Source: JAKAVK01 sp964419095 | Lineage (GTDB): Archaea; Micrarchaeota; Micrarchaeia; Micrarchaeales; CABMGC01 | Direction of reading: 5' to 3' | DNA: 64,000 nucleotides | NCBI GenBank assembly: GCA_964419095.1 | Contig: CAYQOG010000002.1 | Coordinates: 19,925 to 83,924, forward strand | Shown: piece by piece, positions 48,863 to 57,230 of the stretch | How the letters are laid out: every line of letters begins with the position of its first letter | Position numbering within the stretch: the first letter of the stretch is position 1 | Notes under the pieces: generated by a model | Seen by the model: only the letters and a program-made list of their open reading frames with translations | Told to the model about the DNA's origin: nothing | The model's database searches: none | Made by a program: the position numbers and the translations under genes

Positions 48863-49546
48863 ATGGGAGGAAAAGGAAACACTAGACACATAAACCGCTT
48901 TGCCGCGAGCAATTACACGGGCATAAGCAGGAAGTCCTCTGTATACCTGACAAAGCAGAACCCTGGGAGGTATACGCTGCAAAACAGCATGGCAATAATG
49001 ACTGTCCTCAAGGAGAAGATGAATGTCGCCATTGACGCCCGTGAAGCGGTCATACTCCTCAAGAACGGAAGCGTCCTTGTAAACGGGAACGCCATCAAGG
49101 ACAGGAGGTATCCGGTCGGATTCGGAGACATAATAACATTGAAGCCGAGCGGCGAGTCATACAGGATAGACGTCGCGAAGAGGGGAACCATAAAGGTTGA
49201 CGAGAAGGCCGATCACAAGGCATCAAGGCCTACGAAGGTCATAGGCAAGTACATAGGTCCGAAGAACAAGGTAATGCTAAGGCTTTACGACGGGACAGTC
49301 CTGCCGGGAAAGGCAGACGTGAAGGTAAACGATTCAGTGACGCTCAAGGGCAAGTCAATAGGTTCTGTGATAAAGTTCTCGAAAGGCGCAAAGTGCTATG
49401 TGATAAAAGGTGCTCACGCATCGGAGAGCGGGACAATAAAGGAGATAACGCAGGGCAGCGCAACGCGTGCCGCAATAGTGCAGATAGATAGCGGAAATGG
49501 AACGTTCCAAACGCTTGTAGACAATGTAATGGTAGTAGGAGAATGA
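48863..49546 (+). CDS. rps4e: Ribosomal protein eS4
   Basis: 227 aa from ATG MGGKGNTRHINRFAA. S4e features: SVYLTKQNPGRY, the S4 domain REAVILLKNGSVLVNGNAIKDRRYPVGFGDII, and a KOW-like C-terminal part. Present only in archaea and eukaryotes. It overlaps uL5 by 4 nt if uL5 starts at its first ATG. Confidence 0.94.
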   Translation: MGGKGNTRHINRFAASNYTGISRKSSVYLTKQNPGRYTLQNSMAIMTVLKEKMNVAIDAREAVILLKNGSVLVNGNAIKDRRYPVGFGDIITLKPSGESYRIDVAKRGTIKVDEKADHKASRPTKVIGKYIGPKNKVMLRLYDGTVLPGKADVKVNDSVTLKGKSIGSVIKFSKGAKCYVIKGAHASESGTIKEITQGSATRAAIVQIDSGNGTFQTLVDNVMVVGE

Positions 49547-49548
49547 TC

Positions 49549-50082
49549 ATGGCAGAAAACACCAACCCTATGAGAGATGTCAGGCTGGAGAAGCTCGTGG
49601 TCAACATAGGGATAGGCGACAAGGAAGACATGTTTGTTAACGCCAAGTCGCTCCTTGAGAAGCTTACCGGAAGATCTGCCGTTGCAACGAAGGCAAAGAG
49701 AAGGGAGCCGGAGCTCAAGATAAGGAAAGGGCAAGTCATAGGGGCAATGGTCACTCTGCGAGGAACAGAAGCGCAGACATTGCTGAAGAGGGCACTCGAG
49801 GCTAACAACAACGTCGTAACGGAGAGCGCAATGGCAAACAACTCGCTCAACTTCGGAGTAAGCGAATACATATACTTCTCAGGTGTCAAGTACGACCCGA
49901 AGATAGGCATGCTCGGCATGAACATAAACGCCGCTTTCGGAAGGAAGGGCAAGCGAGTGGAATTGAGGAAGAGGAAGGCCGGCAGGGTTGCCGTAGAGCA
50001 CAGGAACATAGCGCCCGAGGAGCTGCAGCAGTACATCGAATCGAAGTTCGGCGCCAAGGTAGTCAAGAAAGAAGGAAGATGA
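49549..50082 (+). CDS. rpl5: Ribosomal protein uL5
   Basis: 177 aa from ATG MAENTNPMRDVRLEKLVVNIGIG (an ATG two codons earlier is possible). KAKRREPELKIRKGQVIGAMVTLRG and NFGVSEYIYFSGVKYDPKIGMLGMNI are family blocks. Binds 5S rRNA in the central protuberance. Confidence 0.94.
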   Translation: MAENTNPMRDVRLEKLVVNIGIGDKEDMFVNAKSLLEKLTGRSAVATKAKRREPELKIRKGQVIGAMVTLRGTEAQTLLKRALEANNNVVTESAMANNSLNFGVSEYIYFSGVKYDPKIGMLGMNINAAFGRKGKRVELRKRKAGRVAVEHRNIAPEELQQYIESKFGAKVVKKEGR

Positions 50083-50086
50083 TCAA

Positions 50087-50245
50087 ATGAAGATGGCATA
50101 TGAGTACAGGTACAAGGGCAGGAACATGAGAAAGTGCAGGATATGCGGCACATCTCGTGGGCTCATCAGGTCATACAGCCTCAACGTATGCAGAAGGTGC
50201 TTCCGTGAAGTGGCACCGGAGATAGGCTTCGACAAATTCAGATGA
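50087..50245 (+). CDS. rps14: Ribosomal protein uS14, zinc-binding form
   Basis: 52 aa, starting MKMAYEYRYKGRNMRKC. Zinc ribbon C17-x2-C20 ... C35-x2-C38 (CRIC and CRRC), ending EIGFDKFR. Between uL5 and uS8 as in other archaea. The ATG follows uL5 by 4 nt. Confidence 0.93.
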   Translation: MKMAYEYRYKGRNMRKCRICGTSRGLIRSYSLNVCRRCFREVAPEIGFDKFR

Positions 50246-50249
50246 TATT

Positions 50250-50633
50250 ATGGTTGATATTCTAGCCGACACGATAAACAAGATAAAGGTCTACGAGTCA
50301 AAGGGGCTCTACGAATGCGACGTTCCCTCAACGAAACTCATAAACTCGGTTCTCGAGTCCATGAAGGCAAACGGATATGTTGCCAATTTCGAGGAAGTCA
50401 AGGAGGGCAAGTTCAAGAAGATCCGAATCAAGCTCTCGAAGAAGATAAATGACATAGGAGTAATAAAACCAAGGTATCCTGTGACTCTCGGAGACTTCCA
50501 GAAATTCGAGGAGAGATACATACCGAGCGTGCATTTTGGCATACTCATAGTCTCAACATCGAAGGGAATTATGACGAACAGGGAGGCAAAGGAGAAGCAT
50601 CTGGGAGGCCGTCTCCTGCTATACGTATACTAA
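50250..50633 (+). CDS. rps8: Ribosomal protein uS8
   Basis: 127 aa. Starts DILADTINKIKVYESKG, continues with IGVIKPRYPVTLGDFQKFEERYIPS and ends with the family's STSKGIMTNREAKEKHLGGRLL. Binds the central domain of 16S rRNA and often contributes to operon feedback in other organisms. Confidence 0.95.
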   Translation: MVDILADTINKIKVYESKGLYECDVPSTKLINSVLESMKANGYVANFEEVKEGKFKKIRIKLSKKINDIGVIKPRYPVTLGDFQKFEERYIPSVHFGILIVSTSKGIMTNREAKEKHLGGRLLLYVY

Positions 50634-50643
50634 ACTGATCAAA

Positions 50644-51168
50644 ATGGCTGAAATACAGATACAGAGTGGAGTTGAAGTCAAGGCAGAAGGCAAGACGCTC
50701 ACCATAAAGGGCAAGCGCGGAACTACTGTAAAGACCATCGACCTCAGGCTTCTTGACCTGAAGATAGAATCGGGAAAGATAACCATAGGGCTTACAAAGA
50801 ACAAGAAGCTACAGTTCAAGGCCGGGCTTGCGGCAATGGCTCTGACTACCGAGATCACTAGCGCAATGAAGAGCACGACCGAGGGTATAGAGAAGAAGAT
50901 GACAATCATATTCGCGCACTTCCCCATGTCTACCGAAATAAAGGGCAAGGAGTTCTTCATAAAGAACATATTCGGGGAGAAGGTTCCAAGGAAGGCAAAG
51001 ATAGTCGGCGACACCAAGGTAGAGGTAAAGGGCCAGGACGTGAAGATAACCGGCGCAGACAAGTATGACGTCGGGCAGACAATGACAAATATAATGCACG
51101 CATGCCACGCTCGCGGCCAGGATACCAGGGTATTCCAGGACGGGATATACCCTGCAAGAGAGGAATAA
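50644..51168 (+). CDS. rpl6: Ribosomal protein uL6
   Basis: 174 aa. Two repeated domains; VKAEGKTLTIKGKRGTTVKTIDLR in the first and FFIKNIFGEKVPRKAKIVGDTKVEVKGQDVKITGADKYDVGQT in the second. The ending DTRVFQDGIYPAREE is typical of archaea. Confidence 0.95.
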   Translation: MAEIQIQSGVEVKAEGKTLTIKGKRGTTVKTIDLRLLDLKIESGKITIGLTKNKKLQFKAGLAAMALTTEITSAMKSTTEGIEKKMTIIFAHFPMSTEIKGKEFFIKNIFGEKVPRKAKIVGDTKVEVKGQDVKITGADKYDVGQTMTNIMHACHARGQDTRVFQDGIYPAREE

Positions 51169-51170
51169 GC

Positions 51171-51536
51171 ATGATGATAAAGAGGAAAAGACACCCGAAG
51201 TTCTACGTGCCTAACTTCGGCGCGCCGAACAGGAGCAGGGTCAAGGAACGCTGGAGATCCCAGAGAGGCATAGACAACAAGAAGAGGGTCAAGAAAAAGG
51301 AGCTCGGCTTCTCCCCTAACATTGGCTACAAGAACGGCGCGAAGGTAAGGTACGCAAGGGCTGACGGCACGTTCGAGGCACTTGTACACAACCAGGGAGA
51401 GCTCATGACGCTTATACAGAGCAAGGAAGGCAAGGCAGTCCGGTTCGCGCACGACCTCTCAGCGAGGAAGAGGGCAATGCTTCAGCAGATGGCAGACAAG
51501 AACGGATTAAAGGTAGTCAACAGGGTTATGCAATGA
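51171..51536 (+). CDS. rpl32e: Ribosomal protein eL32
   Basis: 121 aa from ATG MMIKRKRHPKFYVPNFGAPNRSR. KERWRSQRGIDNKKRVKKKELGFSPNIGYKN is the eL32 core. The C-terminal half (DLSARKRAMLQQMADKNGLKVVN) completes the fold. The stop overlaps the start of eL19 (ATGA). Confidence 0.93.
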   Translation: MMIKRKRHPKFYVPNFGAPNRSRVKERWRSQRGIDNKKRVKKKELGFSPNIGYKNGAKVRYARADGTFEALVHNQGELMTLIQSKEGKAVRFAHDLSARKRAMLQQMADKNGLKVVNRVMQ

Positions 51537-52024
51537 CGATAAAATTCACGAAGAGAGTGGCAAGCGAACTGATGCACAGGGGCGTCAGCGCCATAAGGAT
51601 ATCGGCCAATTCCCTGGAAGAGGCAGACAAGGCAATAACAAGGGACGACGTAAGGAGGCTGATAGCGAGCGGCGGAGTCATAGCACTTAAGGAGAAGCAC
51701 AATGTCAGCGCGAGATCAAAGGAACTGAGGATCAAGAGATCGGAAGGAAGAAGCAGGGGTATCGGAAGAAGAAAAGGAACAAGAAAGGCAAGACAGGGAT
51801 CTGGCTGGGAGAAGAAGATAAGGTCCCAGAGAATATTCATCAAGAAGCTCAAGCTGATGGGGAAGATAGACACGAAGACGTTCAACACGCTTTACGGCCA
51901 GGTCAAGGGAAACGTCTATGCAAGCAAGGCAAACATAGTAATCCACCTGCGGGACCAGGGCACCAAGATAAGCGACGAAGAAATAGGAAAGATAAACGAG
52001 GAAATAAGGCAAACTTACAAGTGA
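51533..52024 (+). CDS. rpl19e: Ribosomal protein eL19
   Basis: 163 aa. IRISANSLEEADKAITRDDVRRLIASGGVIAL, GRSRGIGRRKGTRKARQG and the long helical C-terminus (LKLMGKIDTKTFNTLYGQVKGNVYASKANI) are the eL19 features. Confidence 0.95.
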   Translation: MTIKFTKRVASELMHRGVSAIRISANSLEEADKAITRDDVRRLIASGGVIALKEKHNVSARSKELRIKRSEGRSRGIGRRKGTRKARQGSGWEKKIRSQRIFIKKLKLMGKIDTKTFNTLYGQVKGNVYASKANIVIHLRDQGTKISDEEIGKINEEIRQTYK

Positions 52025-52030
52025 ACGATT

Positions 52031-52612
52031 ATGCGCGGATCAACCAAACAACTGCCATTTAGACGGAGAAGGGAAGCGAAGACCGACTACAAGAAGAGGT
52101 TCGCAAGCGTAAAGGGGGGAATGGACAGGCTGGTTGTAAGGAAGACCAATAAACGGATAATAGGGCACATAACAAGGTACACCGAACAGGGGGACCTCAC
52201 TCTTGCATATGCCGATTCATCGGAACTTTCAAAGATGGGATGGCCGCCTAGGGCAAACCGGTCCACGGCATACCTGGTTGGAATGCTTCTCGCAAAGAAG
52301 GCGCTCGCAAAACCTGACTTGAAAGACAGCGAGACCGTACTAGATATAGGACTCAGCTCTCCTGTCAAGAATTCTGTGCCGTTTGCATTCGCAAGGGGAT
52401 GCGTCGATGGAGGACTGAAAGTCAGAAGCGGAATCGAGATGGATGCCAAAGTATATAACTACTCAGATGTAAAGTACATCAAGGAACTCAGGGAGAAGGA
52501 CCCTGAAAAATACAAGAGACAGTACGGCAGCTACATAAAGGAGGGCAAGGAGCCTGAATCCCTTGGAGCATTGTTTACAAAGACAAGAGAGATGATATTG
52601 AATGGAAGATAG
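52031..52612 (+). CDS. rpl18: Ribosomal protein uL18
   Basis: 193 aa. TDYKKRFASVKGGMDRLVVRKTNKRIIGHI, SKMGWPPRANRSTAYLVGMLLAKKAL and FAFARGCVDGGLKV are family blocks; binds 5S rRNA. Archaeal/eukaryotic length with a C-terminal extension. It overlaps uS5 by 11 nt. Confidence 0.95.
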   Translation: MRGSTKQLPFRRRREAKTDYKKRFASVKGGMDRLVVRKTNKRIIGHITRYTEQGDLTLAYADSSELSKMGWPPRANRSTAYLVGMLLAKKALAKPDLKDSETVLDIGLSSPVKNSVPFAFARGCVDGGLKVRSGIEMDAKVYNYSDVKYIKELREKDPEKYKRQYGSYIKEGKEPESLGALFTKTREMILNGR

Positions 52613-53285
52613 GAGAGATAGAAGGGACTTCGGCGAGCCACAGCAGAACCTCGGAGCCTGGGAACCCAAGACAAAAATAGGCCAGCAGGTCAAGAGCGGC
52701 CAGATAACCACGCTAGAGCAGGTCTTCGTTACGGGAAAGCCGATAAAGGAAACAGAGGTAGTGGACATGCTGCTCCCCGGCCTCGAGGACAAGGTCCTTG
52801 AGATAGCGTCGGTGCAGAGAATGACCAAGAACAACAGGAAGATGAAGTTCAGGACCACGGTTGTGGTCGGAGATAGGAACGGCCATGTGGGAATAGGCGT
52901 TGGCAAGGACGTCGAAGCGAAGCCTGCCATTGACACTGGAATAAGGGATGCCAAGAAGCACATGATTTCGGTGAACCTGGGATGCGGATCGCAGGAATGC
53001 GACTGCAACACTCCACACAGCCTGCCTCTGAGACTCGAGGCGAAGTGCGGAAGCGCCCACATAATACTCAAGCCCGCTCCTAAAGGAGTAGGCATAGTCG
53101 CAAGCGACACCGTGAGATCGGTGCTGGAGCTTGCAGGAGTAAAGGACGTATGGACATTCTCAAGGGGAAGAACGCGAGACGTGTACAACATGGCTCTTGC
53201 AACGTACATCGCATTGGGCAAGCTCTACGAACTCAAGAACATAGAGGCAATGCAGAAGCCCCACCAGCAGACGGAGAAGCAGTGA
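52602..53285 (+). CDS. rps5: Ribosomal protein uS5
   Basis: 227 aa. The S5 domain FRTTVVVGDRNGHVGIGVGKDVEAKPAIDTGI and the C-terminal GKCGSAHI-type segment KAPAPKGVGIVASDTVRSVLELAGVKDVWTFSRGRTRDVYNMALATYIAL are clear. Last ribosomal gene of the operon; uL30, uL15 and secY, which often follow in archaea, are not here. Confidence 0.94.
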   Translation: MEDRRDRRDFGEPQQNLGAWEPKTKIGQQVKSGQITTLEQVFVTGKPIKETEVVDMLLPGLEDKVLEIASVQRMTKNNRKMKFRTTVVVGDRNGHVGIGVGKDVEAKPAIDTGIRDAKKHMISVNLGCGSQECDCNTPHSLPLRLEAKCGSAHIILKPAPKGVGIVASDTVRSVLELAGVKDVWTFSRGRTRDVYNMALATYIALGKLYELKNIEAMQKPHQQTEKQ

Positions 53286-53286
53286 C

Positions 53287-53300
53287 TCACCCCTTTTTTA
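53287..53300 (+). terminator. T-rich terminator after uS5
   Basis: ACTCACCCCTTTTTTAAGC directly after the uS5 stop: a six-T run such as archaeal RNA polymerase uses for factor-independent termination. No hairpin. Confidence 0.4.
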
Positions 53301-53338
53301 AGCTGATAGGAAGCAATATAATCATGCCAGCGAGCAGC

Positions 53339-53797
53339 ATGAGACTCCAGAGTGCCATAGAGTACCTCACCTCCTATGCCTGGGCCATCATCGTAATCGT
53401 AATCGTAATATTCGCATTATACACATTCGGCTTCTTCAACAACTCCCCGACATTCTGCAACCTCGGATCAGGATTCTCGTGCCAGAGCTACTTCCTTGCC
53501 GCGAATGGCGTTCTCACTGCGACAATACTCCAGACCACATCCAGCCAGATAAGCGTCACAGGACTGGCGTGTGGGACGAACAGCAGCCCGAAATTCCAGT
53601 CGATGACCCCCGTGATTCAGAATTCGAGCTCAACTCAGGCATATTCCGTGCAATGCCTCACTTCCAATGGCAACGCCTTCTCCGGAACCCAGGGTACCAC
53701 CTTCAAGGGCAGCCTGATCCTCAGGTACAAGGACAATTTCACGGGATACGCGCACACGGTATACGGTTCGCTGGAGACAAAGGTGACATCCCCTTAA
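53339..53797 (+). CDS. Class III signal peptide (pilin-like) surface protein
   Basis: 152 aa from ATG MRLQSAIEYLTSYAWAIIVIVIVIFALYTFG; an ATG five codons earlier also fits. QSAIEYL is the class III prepilin motif: cleavage before Q leaves the hydrophobic helix as polymerisation domain. The exodomain has four cysteines (FCNL, SCQS, ACGT, QCLT) and sequons (NSS, NFT). Likely a minor or structural archaeal pilin processed by an EppA-type peptidase. The usual ribosomal genes are absent at this position. Confidence 0.75.
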   Translation: MRLQSAIEYLTSYAWAIIVIVIVIFALYTFGFFNNSPTFCNLGSGFSCQSYFLAANGVLTATILQTTSSQISVTGLACGTNSSPKFQSMTPVIQNSSSTQAYSVQCLTSNGNAFSGTQGTTFKGSLILRYKDNFTGYAHTVYGSLETKVTSP

Positions 53798-53830
53798 GGC
53801 TGACAAGGCTGAAAGCAAAAAAGGAACAGG

Positions 53831-54187
53831 CTACTTGTAGATTGAGTGGTAGACGTTGTTGCTGTCGTCTGTTATCACTATGCACTCGCCTTCGCATTCT
53901 ATAAGGCATGCCTGGCAGAGTATGCATGAAGGCCCGTTTATCGCAACCGATATCCCCCCGCTGCCTCCTTCAAACTTGTCCGCGAAGTGGTGATGTCCGT
54001 CCTGCACGCTCCCCCACTTTGCAGTCACTTCCGGCAGATGGCTTCCCTTCCACTTCCATTGGTCCGGTGCGACATCAGAGTTAACATCGTTAGAGGTCCT
54101 GTCGTGCATCTGGAATACCGCTACAGGGCATACGTCAAAGCAGTGGGCGCATCCGGTGCACTTGGGCTTCTCCACATATACTTGCAT
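53831..54187 (-). CDS. Ferredoxin with two [4Fe-4S] clusters
   Basis: 118 aa from ATG MQVYVEKPKCTGCAHC. Cluster ligands CTGCAHCFDVCP near the N-terminus and CILCQACLIECEGEC near the C-terminus, separated by about 65 residues containing WKWKGSHLPEVTAKWGSVQDGHHHF. The long linker with histidines is unlike minimal 2[4Fe-4S] ferredoxins and recalls the inserted forms of some archaeal ferredoxins. Soluble electron carrier. Confidence 0.88.
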   Translation of the reverse strand: MQVYVEKPKCTGCAHCFDVCPVAVFQMHDRTSNDVNSDVAPDQWKWKGSHLPEVTAKWGSVQDGHHHFADKFEGGSGGISVAINGPSCILCQACLIECEGECIVITDDSNNVYHSIYK

Positions 54188-54309
54188 AATAAACGCCTCA
54201 TCTATTCTTGCATGCAAATGTTTATATTGCTAATTCAGATATTGCAGCACGCGCACGGCTGGCAGTAACCTTAACTGCGTTCTCAAGCAGAGCGCGTGGT
54301 TGCAACAAA

Positions 54310-54612
54310 TCAGCCGAATAAGCTTGCAAGACCTCCTGCAGCCTCTTCCTCGCTGACCTTCTCTTCCTTCGCCTCCTCCTTCTTGCTCTTTCCTTCCGCA
54401 GGTGCGGCCTGGGCAGCTGGTGCGGCTACGCTGACATTCTGGGCGTTCTTTATTATTTCCTTTATGTCTACGCCCTTCAGTGAGTTCGCGACCGACTTTG
54501 CCATTGCTTCGTCAGGGCTTGCTCCTGCAGCCTTTACTACGCTGACCAGATTCTGCTCGCTTATTTCCTTTCCTGCTGAGTTCAGCAAGAGTGCGGCGTA
54601 TATGTACTCCAT
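54310..54612 (-). CDS. rpl12: Ribosomal stalk protein P1 (archaeal L12)
   Basis: 100 aa. MEYIYAALLLNSAGKEISEQNLVSVVKAAGASPDEAMAKSVANSLKGVDIKEI is the dimerisation domain, followed by an Ala-rich hinge and a charged end (EEAKEEKVSEEEAAGGLASLFG) closing with the conserved LASLFG factor-binding tip. Third gene of the uL1-uL10-P1 operon. Confidence 0.94.
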   Translation of the reverse strand: MEYIYAALLLNSAGKEISEQNLVSVVKAAGASPDEAMAKSVANSLKGVDIKEIIKNAQNVSVAAPAAQAAPAEGKSKKEEAKEEKVSEEEAAGGLASLFG

Positions 54613-54636
54613 TTATTTCATTCCTCTTCAGTATGA

Positions 54637-55533
54637 TTATTCCTTCTTAGGCTCCTCTGCAGGCTTCTCCTCCTTCTTTTCCTCAGCAGGCGCAGCTGTC
54701 TCTGCAGGCTTTACCAGCTTGTTCGCCATGACTGCCTCTCTAACTGCCTTTGCAAGCAGCTTCTCGACAACTTCCGGCTCGTATATTCCCCTCTCGATTC
54801 CCAGCCCCATTGCGGAAAGGTATGCCTTTCTTATGAGGTCCGGCGCGTTGTAGGGGGTTACGAATCCTATTGCCGTGCTGAGCATGTGCATGTGAAGGAA
54901 GTCTGTTGCAATCTGCCTCTCCACAAAGGCCTTGTCTATGCTGAGCGCCTGCTCGGTGAATAGGAGCTTCTCGTTAAGCGCTGCCCTCAGCTTTGTGCTC
55001 GCCTCGAAAGGCATTATGTCGAGCATCTTGAGAGCCTTTGAAATGGGAACCGTTACCTTTGCGCCTTTTGCCACAAGGACCTTGCTCTTGGAGATGACTA
55101 CCTTGCCCTTGTCTATCTTTACGTCTATTCCCGCTGCCTTGAGGTCTGTGACGGCCTGACCAGGAGCGATCGTCGTCTCCCCGGCCTCTATGCTTATGTC
55201 TGCAGGAGATACCTGGTGCGGCTTTGCAGCAAGCTTTATCTTGTTTGCCACTACCACCTCATTTATTTCGCTAGGCTCCTTGTTTGTAAATATCAATGCC
55301 ACGTTTCCGTTTATGTGCGCAACGAGCTTCTGCAGCTCAGGGTCGCCTTCCATCGCCCTCAGGAGCAGCGTCTTCCTTGCGACTACGAACTTTTCCTCCG
55401 GCTTTAGCTGGTTCCTGATCTTCTGCACAAGCCTGTCAGGCGTGGCTCCTGTCTCAAGCACGGCGCAGGTCTTGTAGGACTTCAGGTCCTTTGTGAGCTG
55501 CTTAACGAATTTTGTCTTTTCCTTCTTCTGCAT
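54637..55533 (-). CDS. rpl10: Ribosomal protein uL10 (P0)
   Basis: 298 aa from ATG MQKKEKTKFVKQL (a GTG three codons earlier overlaps the uL1 stop). RNA-binding domain with KTCAVLETGATPDRLVQKIRN, then the archaeal insertion domain and helical stalk-binding spine. The charged C-terminus EEKKEEKPAEEPKKE lacks the LFG tip seen in P1. Anchors P1 dimers at the ribosomal stalk. Confidence 0.93.
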   Translation of the reverse strand: MQKKEKTKFVKQLTKDLKSYKTCAVLETGATPDRLVQKIRNQLKPEEKFVVARKTLLLRAMEGDPELQKLVAHINGNVALIFTNKEPSEINEVVVANKIKLAAKPHQVSPADISIEAGETTIAPGQAVTDLKAAGIDVKIDKGKVVISKSKVLVAKGAKVTVPISKALKMLDIMPFEASTKLRAALNEKLLFTEQALSIDKAFVERQIATDFLHMHMLSTAIGFVTPYNAPDLIRKAYLSAMGLGIERGIYEPEVVEKLLAKAVREAVMANKLVKPAETAAPAEEKKEEKPAEEPKKE

Positions 55534-55538
55534 AAATA

Positions 55539-56171
55539 TCACATCAGCCTCATCGGCTTGCTCATTGTCAATTTCACATAGACTGACTTTATGTGGTTCT
55601 GCCCTACTTTCTTGTTCACAGCGTCAATTACCTCCCTTATGTTGGTCTGGAGCTTCTCCGGCTCCATGTCCTCGGTGCCCACTACGCAGTGAAGAGTAGG
55701 CAGGTTCTTGCCCTTGTTCCTGAGCACTATTCTCCTGTTGAGCTCTGTCACAAGGTTTGCAACATTTACGTTTCCGAGGAGCGGCTTCGGCATCTTGTTC
55801 CTTGGACCCAGGAACTGACCCATGTTCTTCGCTATCATGGGCATGAGGCTTGGCTGTGCCACAAGTTCGTAATTGAGCAGGCTTGTCATCCTGGCGCTGT
55901 CAGTGGCGGTGCTGGGTATTTCCGTATCGCGTATTATCTCTATGCCGTTCTTCTCTGCGTCCGCAATGAGGTTCTTGTCGCTTGCGAACAGTCCGATCTT
56001 CCTCACTTTGCCCTTGCCGTTGGGAAGAAGCACCTCGAGGTTGAGACGGTTGTCCTGCTTGGTAAAGTCTACGGCCTTGAAATTAATCGCAAGCTCTACG
56101 CTCTGCCTGAATTTTCTCTGACCTTTGTTCTCGCCAAGGAACTTGGCTAACTCCTCGTAATTCTGTGCCAT
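55539..56171 (-). CDS. rpl1: Ribosomal protein uL1
   Basis: 210 aa from ATG MAQNYEELAKFLGENKGQRKF. FRQSVELAINFKAVDF, MPKPLLGNVNVANLVTELN and LRNKGKNLPTLHCVVGTEDM match archaeal uL1 and its stalk-RNA binding sites. In several archaea uL1 represses its own operon through mRNA binding; no binding structure was confirmed here. First gene of the operon; uL11 is not next to it. Confidence 0.94.
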   Translation of the reverse strand: MAQNYEELAKFLGENKGQRKFRQSVELAINFKAVDFTKQDNRLNLEVLLPNGKGKVRKIGLFASDKNLIADAEKNGIEIIRDTEIPSTATDSARMTSLLNYELVAQPSLMPMIAKNMGQFLGPRNKMPKPLLGNVNVANLVTELNRRIVLRNKGKNLPTLHCVVGTEDMEPEKLQTNIREVIDAVNKKVGQNHIKSVYVKLTMSKPMRLM

Positions 56172-56231
56172 AAATCTCCCTCCTGCATAATGCAGTGTTG
56201 ACGGGAAAATGAGCAATATCCATTTGCCAGT

Positions 56232-56244
56232 ATACATATAAAAA
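56232..56244 (-). promoter_or_regulatory. TATA box of the uL1-uL10-P1 operon
   Basis: Minus strand CTTTTTATATGTA about 60 nt before the uL1 ATG. Confidence 0.5.
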
Positions 56245-56333
56245 GCTTATGCTGGCCCAAAGCAGTACTATTCCTGCCTCGCATTTCGTCAAGAGTCTAA
56301 GTCTCTCTCAGACGACATCACGACGTTAACACC

Positions 56334-56347
56334 GAGTTATATAAACG
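56334..56347 (+). promoter_or_regulatory. TATA box of the 271-aa protein gene
   Basis: GAGTTATATAAACG, about 65 nt before the GTG at 56410. The 240-nt gap between the two divergent genes contains only these two promoters as far as I can see. Confidence 0.45.
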
Positions 56348-56409
56348 CTTTCTCCAACAGAAAAGACTTTAATATCAGGAAAGAGCAGTTAGGATTGGTG
56401 GTGATATAA

Positions 56410-57225
56410 GTGGAAGGACGTGTGGTAAGGTTACGCCAGGAGGCACAGGAGAGGCGTGAGGCTATCGGGGCAGCGGCCAGAGACGATGCCGCCAGGGAGC
56501 CCCGGTTCGCTGGACGGGCAATACTGCGAGCCAAGGAGCTTGCGCCTCTTGCAAGGGACAAGGCAAAGAGCGCCCATTCGTTCATGCAGCACTTCAAGGC
56601 TTACGCAATAGGCGCTGCCACATTCATGGGAGGCACGCTGGTCCTGTCCGATGTATCCATGGTAAATCACGGAAGGTTCTCCGGAGGCGTACTGATAGCC
56701 GTGACGCCGCTTGCCGCTGTGCTGACCAAGACCGCATTCGAGTTCTCGAAGAAGAGTGACGAAAGGAAGAACAGGGAGCAGAACAACCTCGAGAGACTGA
56801 GGAACAGTGCGGTATCAGAGAAGGAGCAGCTCAAGATAGTCTCAAGGTACTCTGAGCGCAGGTTCCACCTCTGGGCAGCCCTGGCAATAAATCCCCATGT
56901 GGCGGCCAGTGCACTCGACACAATGAGACGAAGCAAGAGGTTCAATCTTGATCTCTGGAGGGCATACACCGCGGCAAATGCTGGTGCAAACTGGAACAGG
57001 CAGATGATGGACCAGGAGAAGCTGGAGCAGGAGCAGCTGCAGGGCCAGCTCGGTGACGAGAAGAAGCCGGTGAAGATAGGGGTGAACCCGGAATTCGAGG
57101 TCAACTTCCGCAGGTCACTGGTATCCGTTGGATTCTACGAGCGCGCCATGGAGGCACTGGAGAGCAGGTCTTTGGAAACAGATTCCGCCAACCGCGTCTT
57201 TTCAGATCTTGCCAGAAGCGCATAG
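56410..57225 (+). CDS. Hypothetical membrane-associated protein
   Basis: 271 aa, GTG start. A basic, Ala/Arg-rich helix (1-55) precedes two hydrophobic helices (about 66-82 and 92-110), then a long charged helical region (FSKKSDERKNREQNNLERLRNSAVSEKEQLKIVSRYSERRF) likely to form coiled coil, and a C-terminal helical domain. No recognised family. Single gene between the uL1 operon promoter and the convergent peptidase. Confidence 0.6.
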   Translation: MEGRVVRLRQEAQERREAIGAAARDDAAREPRFAGRAILRAKELAPLARDKAKSAHSFMQHFKAYAIGAATFMGGTLVLSDVSMVNHGRFSGGVLIAVTPLAAVLTKTAFEFSKKSDERKNREQNNLERLRNSAVSEKEQLKIVSRYSERRFHLWAALAINPHVAASALDTMRRSKRFNLDLWRAYTAANAGANWNRQMMDQEKLEQEQLQGQLGDEKKPVKIGVNPEFEVNFRRSLVSVGFYERAMEALESRSLETDSANRVFSDLARSA

Positions 57226-57230
57226 GAAGG

